Source of the DNA: Lineus longissimus
Lineage: Eukaryota > Nemertea > Pilidiophora > Heteronemertea > Lineidae
Length of the DNA stretch: 64,000 nt
Assembly (NCBI RefSeq): GCF_910592395.1
Contig: NC_088313.1
Location: forward strand, 1,862,501 to 1,926,500
Direction of reading: 5' to 3'
The position numbers and the translations under genes are program-made. Numbering within the stretch: the stretch's first letter is position 1; every line of letters begins with the position of its first letter. The notes below the pieces were generated by a model. It saw only the letters and a list, made by a program, of their open reading frames with translations, made no database searches and had not been told where the DNA came from. This document shows, piece after piece, positions 58,501-64,000 of this stretch.

Positions 58501-61312
58501 TAAGCGATCTTTGTTTTTTCACTCATTATTTCATTACCAATGGCCAGTATGATATGAATACTTAAAATGTGTTTTAATTTGCTCTTTTTGCGGAGCATAA
58601 TATTTTAAATAAACTATGTCAGTATTGTTGGTGGAAATGTAGGCCTATGTATGTTTGTACCGGTTTGTATGCAGGTTGGGACTCAACTGGAATTGGTTGT
58701 TGTTGAGTTCCAATCGAGGGTCGACCATTTAATTCAAAAGGTTCACAACAGCTTGTCAGAGTGTTCTTTTGGAAGAAAGGTTCAATGCATGTCATGTACC
58801 CTTTGTAATATGATAATTGGTGCAGCCCAACAGAGGTAGAATGGGTCGTTATGACATGACACAGCAGCGGCTGTTGAAAATATATCCGCCCAATTGTAGG
58901 GAGGGTATGTGTTCATCGTCTCTGACTTGATCTTAAGCTGTTGTGGAATGGGTGAAAATGGTCAACTTGATTTTGCATATTTACCTCATTGTGTGGTGGT
59001 GTGCCTTCTATTCCTATTGGTGTTTGGTTGTAGAGTGTGTTATGTTTTTTCACATCAAGTTTACTGAGAACGTATGTTGTGCATCATTTACAACATTCAA
59101 TATATAAACCGTTCTAGTAGACCTGCGATGAAAAAAATCCTCAAGCGTAGAGAGGTCGCTTGAATGAAAATTGCTAATTCAAAAGTTGCAGAAATTATAA
59201 ATTTCATTTTGCCATGTGTTTTCGCGTAGACAAGCTGGTTTCATCGCCAACTTGACCCATTGTGCACTTCCAATGAATTCAATTTGTACATATGTCGGGA
59301 TATTTGCCAAGTATATTACCTTGTGTATTGTTAAATGATTTTATACCAAACTTGTATGATTTGTCGGAACTACAATTACTACTGTTCCAATGTATACTCA
59401 CACGTTGAGAATAGTTTGAATTATTAAACGATCAACCCAGTAATTGTCATAATTCATATTAGCCAGGGTGCTCGTGCTTGGCTGGAGAGATGAGATGTGG
59501 TTGGACAATGTTATGGTCTCAGGAATGTGTCGGAGACTTAGTCGCTCATCATTCGGACATCAATGGGCATTATCGTTGTATAGAATGATGTTTAAATCAT
59601 TTCCTTTCATTATAAAGATCATGGTTATTATTAACTGCATGTGTGGTGCAAATGTAATTGTTTTCCATGTAAAAGCTTTTGTAAATAAATAAAACAAAAT
59701 ATTTCTAAAAATGACAGAATTTTGTTATACTTTTCATACCATAAAAAATTGTCATGTGAATGGCTGATCAAACTGATCAGTATTCAGAATCAAGAGCACC
59801 TGGTGTCTGAGCTACTTATGCATGACAGCAAAGCATGCTACAAGTCTAGAGACCTCTGCGCTTGGTTCAAAATACAGAGAGTAGAAGTAGAACTTGGCAG
59901 CATAACGGCAGTTTACAACTATGTCCACTTGTTGGGCTACTCAAAATACAGTTTGTGCCCTTTCACTGGGAGACTTATTTTTGACTTCTCCCCAAAACAT
60001 GGCTCCAGGACGGAGAGGCTGTCCATTATGAACAGGAAAAGACACCTAGGTACCACTTCGCTGGTTTTGATTCATTGGGTGATACGAATAAAGGCTAGCA
60101 AATGCTTTTACTTCAATTTTGTACAGAAAGGCCAAGTGTAAATGTACATGGAGTTTTAGATAAAAGCATTTACTACTCTTTATTTCATATCACCCATTAA
60201 TCTGAGTCAAGTAATTCTCTTGAAAGTGGAGGCTCTTTAAGAAACAACACTGAGGGATGGTGGCTCGTTACAATTGTCCTTTGGAGTTCTCTGCCTGGAT
60301 AATATGCCGTTAGAATAACCCAGTCCAAGGGTTACATTTTTGCTCTTCAGTTCATCACAGTAAAACTGGTTCCTCTGGCTTTAAATCGCCTTTCGGTCAA
60401 CAGCTACTGGAGAATTGGCCCAGTTTTGTCAGTAATTTGAAAGTAATTCAGATGTTCAACAAACAATTGGACTCTGAAACAATGATTCAGACACAAATGA
60501 CTCTGAAACAACGCTTTGGCCAACATATTATGCAGATAATGTAATTCGATATATGTCAATGATTATGAGTATTCATGTTATATCAGTTGGCCATTAATAA
60601 TGATGGATCACTCAGGATGCCACATAAATATCACAGTCGATAGCATTTTGTATATACGACAGCAATCCGAGTCCGAGATGGTGAGGAACTTTCAAATACA
60701 GTCCTTTGGACAAGTGATCCCTGGACAATTGACCTGCTTGCTGGCGCTCGGCCGCAGCCTGTCCAGACGCACTCGGGGGATCATTTTCTGATCCAAGAAC
60801 TATAGATGGTGACACTTTTGAATATATTTTCCCATTCAGAAATAGCATCATACCCACTCCTCTGCATCAGTGAGCACATGCTGAAAAATGGCTTCTGGTG
60901 TGAAAGGGTTAACTCCTTAATTGGGACTATTTGTCCAGGAATGAATTGGCATCGGGAACCATGTCCAGGCTTAGTATGCCAGCCAATTTGTGTCTGGTGG
61001 CAATTGAAATATGTGAGGCTAGCACAAGAAATAATGCCACAATGCAATCACACAAGTAGGAAACCGTCTAGTCTAAAGTTAATAAATCTGGTAGCCCGCT
61101 GACATTTTTGCAACGTCAAGACATTATCGCAACCAGTCCATTTCTGCCATCGGAGGAAGACAGTCACTACCCGTCGCATTCTTCAAGTAGATCAAAGGAT
61201 ATTCTATGTCTGCACAGATTTCCATTGCAGTGACAGTATCAGAGTCAACAGATAAATTGGCAATCGATCAGTCACCACAAACCAATATTTAGTAAACATG
61301 CATGTTGCAAAC

Positions 61313-61500
61313 ATTCACAATCAGTCAATATAATGAAGACAGTGATTGTTAACAAGACTTGAGTCTTGATGATGACACAACCACTCACAAATTGGTCAAT
61401 ATAATAAAGACAGTGATTGTGACCTGTTGCAAGCCACAACTCTTGAAGATGTCACAACCATTCACAATCAGTCATGTAATGAAGACGGTGATTGTTAACA
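61313..61500. repeat. ~72 bp imperfect tandem repeat, 3 copies
   Basis: ATTCACAATCAGTCAATATA and AAGACAGTGATTGT recur from about 61313, 61382 and 61458 with indels. Confidence 0.8.
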
Positions 61501-61514
61501 AAATGTTAGCCCGA

Positions 61515-61551
61515 AGATGACGACGACGACGACGACATCGACGACGATGAC
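61515..61551. repeat. (GAC)n microsatellite
   Basis: GATGACGACGACGACGACG with interruptions, directly after the 72 bp repeat and about 500 bp downstream of the SMIM8 stop. Confidence 0.9.
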
Positions 61552-62042
61552 GGACACAGCGGTGTTGTATAGACTCCCCTACGGTGAGACAAAAGGCTGA
61601 TGTGTCTGGAGGCAATGTGTGTGAGAGCATGGTCACAACCATGGTAAACTCGATGAAGATATTGTACGTTACTCGCAAGCGAGACTTGACAGAAAAACAT
61701 AACATTATATAGAATAATCGTTTTTTATTACATACATTATCATCATGTATAGAAAATATCACACAGCCAATGCAAAAAGCAAAGACATCTGCTGAATGGG
61801 TGAAGCACACTTATGTTTCAAGACACTCTGTAAAACCAATTTGTAGCTTTCAACTTCTACTGCCATACTGGTTAATCAATGTCCACGATTACCCCTAATC
61901 TAAATCTTATTTGAAGAGGTCTTTAACAACTTTAACCAACACAAGTAGTTCCCGTAATAGCAGACATTGTTCTCTTCAGTTCAGAGGGTTTACCGACACC
62001 CCGTATTCTCCATTTCAGCACATCAACTAAAAACGTCATTGT

Positions 62043-62912
62043 TCAGTCCCACTTTGATTGCTTCTTTCGCAATTCGAATTCACCATTTTCCTTTATAGCT
62101 GCATAAGTCTTTTTATTCTCCTCCTGCACGTTCAGGTAGGCAATAAAGGCTACACATCCGCTGAAGGTAAGAATACCAAATGCCATCATAAGTTTGTTCT
62201 GCAAGAAAAGAAGTTGATATGTACAGACCAACATGTTATCATACTTCACCACAGAAGTCTAACTGCTGAGCAAGAGAATCTCGCCTTGTAGACTGTAGTT
62301 CAGGAGAGTGTGAAGGTATTATTAAGCTACCAAGAAATGCAGGTTATAATTCAGAAGAAGTGGAAGTTGTTGATGTTTCTGTCATCATCTTAGAAATCCA
62401 CATGGTTGAAAGACAGTGCTTCCATCTATAAGATGACAATGGAACTGCTAGTTGGCTTGCTAAATCTCTTTTGAATAGATGGGTCTCTTTTGATTCCGGG
62501 AAGGTATGTGTGTATTCTGACCCTGGAATTTCATGTCCAAAGCCTCCTTGACACAAATGGGACTTGCTTGAACAACAAGTTTCAAGTCTGATGATCATGT
62601 TTATAACACATTTTGTATATAACTGACAAAAACGTCAGTCCAGTTGAGCCAGATAAACACTAGGTTTACAATTATTATATTGTATCATCTGTGCTGATCT
62701 CAAGCATCTTATTAGACAGATCATCTACAATTTATCAAATAATTCTACATTTTCCTTTTTTGAAATATCAAATAACTTTATATACATACAGGTTTTGCAT
62801 ACAGCTCAAAGTTAACGGCTCTAAAAACGGATGTCGCATCCACCTTTTTAAATCCTGGTTCCTGGATTTTCCCGAGGGACTTCAGAGCTTCTTTGATGTT
62901 TTCTCCCTTCAT
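62043..62912 (-). CDS. SMIM8: Small integral membrane protein 8
   Basis: Two coding exons on minus, 62912-62790 (41 codons, donor GTATGT) and 62198-62043 (acceptor TTGCAG), joined in phase 0, give 92 aa against 97 in human. The diagnostic family block spans the junction: VDATSVFRAVNFELYAKP, then NKLMMAFGILTFSGCVAFIA, followed by the QEENKK motif and the C-terminal SKWD. One membrane span lies at about residues 45-65. The family is broadly conserved in animals, but its molecular role is not established. A 5' UTR acceptor (TGATTTCAG) places the start of the first coding exon at 62932, where a seven-codon upstream frame runs to 62909 and its TGA overlaps the real ATG. A minus-strand AATAAA near 61730 is a plausible polyadenylation signal. 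Confidence 0.94.
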
Positions 62913-64000
62913 TCTTTAGTCTGATGTACCATCTGAAATCACAGGAAATAATTGCATCATTCTCTTGGTGACCCTTCCTCTGAAAAATAGAACAGACATT
63001 ACTCTAGACTAGGCTCTAAGTTTAACGCATCACTCCTTCAAAGAAAACACTGCGTTGCGCCCCTGATTACAGATTAGGCTGATCTCATCTGATCTGATGG
63101 CTGAAGCACAATTTGCTCTTTACGGCAATGCAGTGTTTTCTTGAAAGAGATATGGGTTAGAGGTCATCTAGGATATATCCAATCTATTTAGGCCTAAACC
63201 CCTTTTTTTCATTTTTGCAAAAGCAAAAGTGAAATACTGGGCGCATCCATCTTGTAATTGCCCGGATGTGAAAAATCTAAAACGCGATGATTGGGGTCTT
63301 GCGAGTAAACCACTACTGCAAAATACAACATCAGAAACAAAAGATGACCATCAAGATCTTATTTAACATGTTTGCTTGAAAACTTGGCAATAAGTTTAGT
63401 ATTTCAGGGCAATTTTGATAATTTTTACAAACAAACATATTTTTCTGCTCTTTTGACGTCCATTTTTGGTCTTATAAAATTATTGAGATGATAAGTGGCA
63501 GCTGACAAGTAACTATACCTAAATATTTAAATATTGTAGTTAACTAGGTGAAAATGAATAGGTTAGGATTTTCGTGTATAGCTCACATTTTGTTTTGCGT
63601 AAATAGGACCTTATGTGGAATATAGTGAAAAATAATTGAAAAATGTATGAATGATTGCAGACTAAAAACTGAGCGCTATACTTCCGGTTTTTCAGTTGAC
63701 CAATCAAATTCCAGAGATTTCCCGCTGGACTCCCCGTGTCCATTCGGTTACAGAAATCCTGACTGATGTCCCCCTATAAAATTCTGAAATTTAAGAAAAC
63801 TAAGTGAAATCTGCAGTTGCGAATTGGTAATTTCCTTTTTCAAGTATATGCAAATACTGTTTACTGTATTTGTTATCTGTGTGCCTGCCTGGATCACCTC
63901 TAAATAATGGTCGATGTTGTCTAATGTTCACAAGAAATTTCTGGATCGTCGGCCATTTTATTTTCAGGAAGAAACCATTCCATAGGGTGCATTCGGTTGT
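62913..64000. other. SMIM8 upstream region
   Basis: Contains the inferred SMIM8 5' UTR intron and promoter. GACCAATCAAAT at about 63698 is a CCAAT-box-like site, and GGCCATTTTA near 63951 resembles a YY1 site. No further gene is supported to the window end. Confidence 0.35.

Larger units (their letters stand above)
41974..61830. other. ~20 kb interval without recognisable genes
   Basis: Both strands contain only short open frames (up to about 125 codons) with no family resemblance. AATAAA signals occur at 52937-52942 and near 59686, among others. It holds a few small repeats listed separately, homopolymeric C or G tracts near 44480, 46140, 49910, 51790 and 52270, and a small hairpin near 58387-58421. 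It could be a very long 3' UTR of the CD20-like gene, long non-coding RNA, or plain spacer. Confidence 0.5.

Noticed and set aside
59722-60141. 139-codon plus frame in the gene-poor interval
   Set aside because: No recognisable domain, non-ATG opening codon, and no splice or promoter context.
61515-61551. CRISPR-like spaced repeats at 61313-61551
   Set aside because: A simple 72 bp tandem repeat followed by a GAC microsatellite in animal DNA; no constant repeat with unique spacers.

Overview
The window is animal nuclear DNA. Its genes are split by short spliceosomal introns with GT/AG (once GC/AG) ends, the products are metazoan-specific (ninjurins, a SorCS-type VPS10 receptor, SMIM8, a CD20-like four-pass protein), and introns and spacers are full of MITEs, tRNA-headed SINEs and minisatellites. 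Small genes, AT-rich spacers and recurrent ACATGTA words fit a marine invertebrate, but the phylum cannot be fixed from the sequence alone. No prokaryotic or viral operon structure is present.

Layout. 0-3 kb: two ninjurin-family genes head to head (minus 1126-249, plus 1743-2690) around a ~615 bp divergent promoter. 3.2-5.2 kb: complete RPL26 with a candidate ETS motif and TOP-type first exon. 6.4-19.9 kb: a complete 26-exon SorCS receptor gene on plus (3303 nt CDS, 1100 aa). Its introns hold MITEs, a 5S-rRNA-like SINE, an antisense THAP-domain fragment and several tandem repeats. 19.9-24.3 kb: likely 3' UTR and spacer with pogo-type MITEs, one carrying a nested TTAA-flanked element. 24.4-26.2 kb: a ~149 bp minisatellite. 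29.3-38.3 kb: a complete 12-exon minus-strand gene (693 aa) for a protein with three U1/matrin-type zinc fingers and an RGG/MGNQ-rich tail; its last intron holds a 71 bp minisatellite with higher-order structure, and another intron starts inside a MITE insertion site. 39.8-42.0 kb: an apparently single-coding-exon gene for a 721 aa four-pass membrane protein with a CD20/MS4A-like core and long disordered tails, divergent from the zinc-finger gene. 42-61.8 kb: ~20 kb with no recognisable coding exon. 62.0-62.9 kb: SMIM8 on minus.

The genes do not form an evident pathway. The unusual features are the divergent ninjurin pair, the transposon/splice-site junction, the nested elements, the repeat-filled introns, and the long gene-free interval beside the CD20-like gene. 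Exon models were built by hand from splice signals, reading phase and family resemblance. Internal exons of RPL26, SorCS, the zinc-finger gene and SMIM8 join without any phase conflict; transcription starts and ends are inferences.
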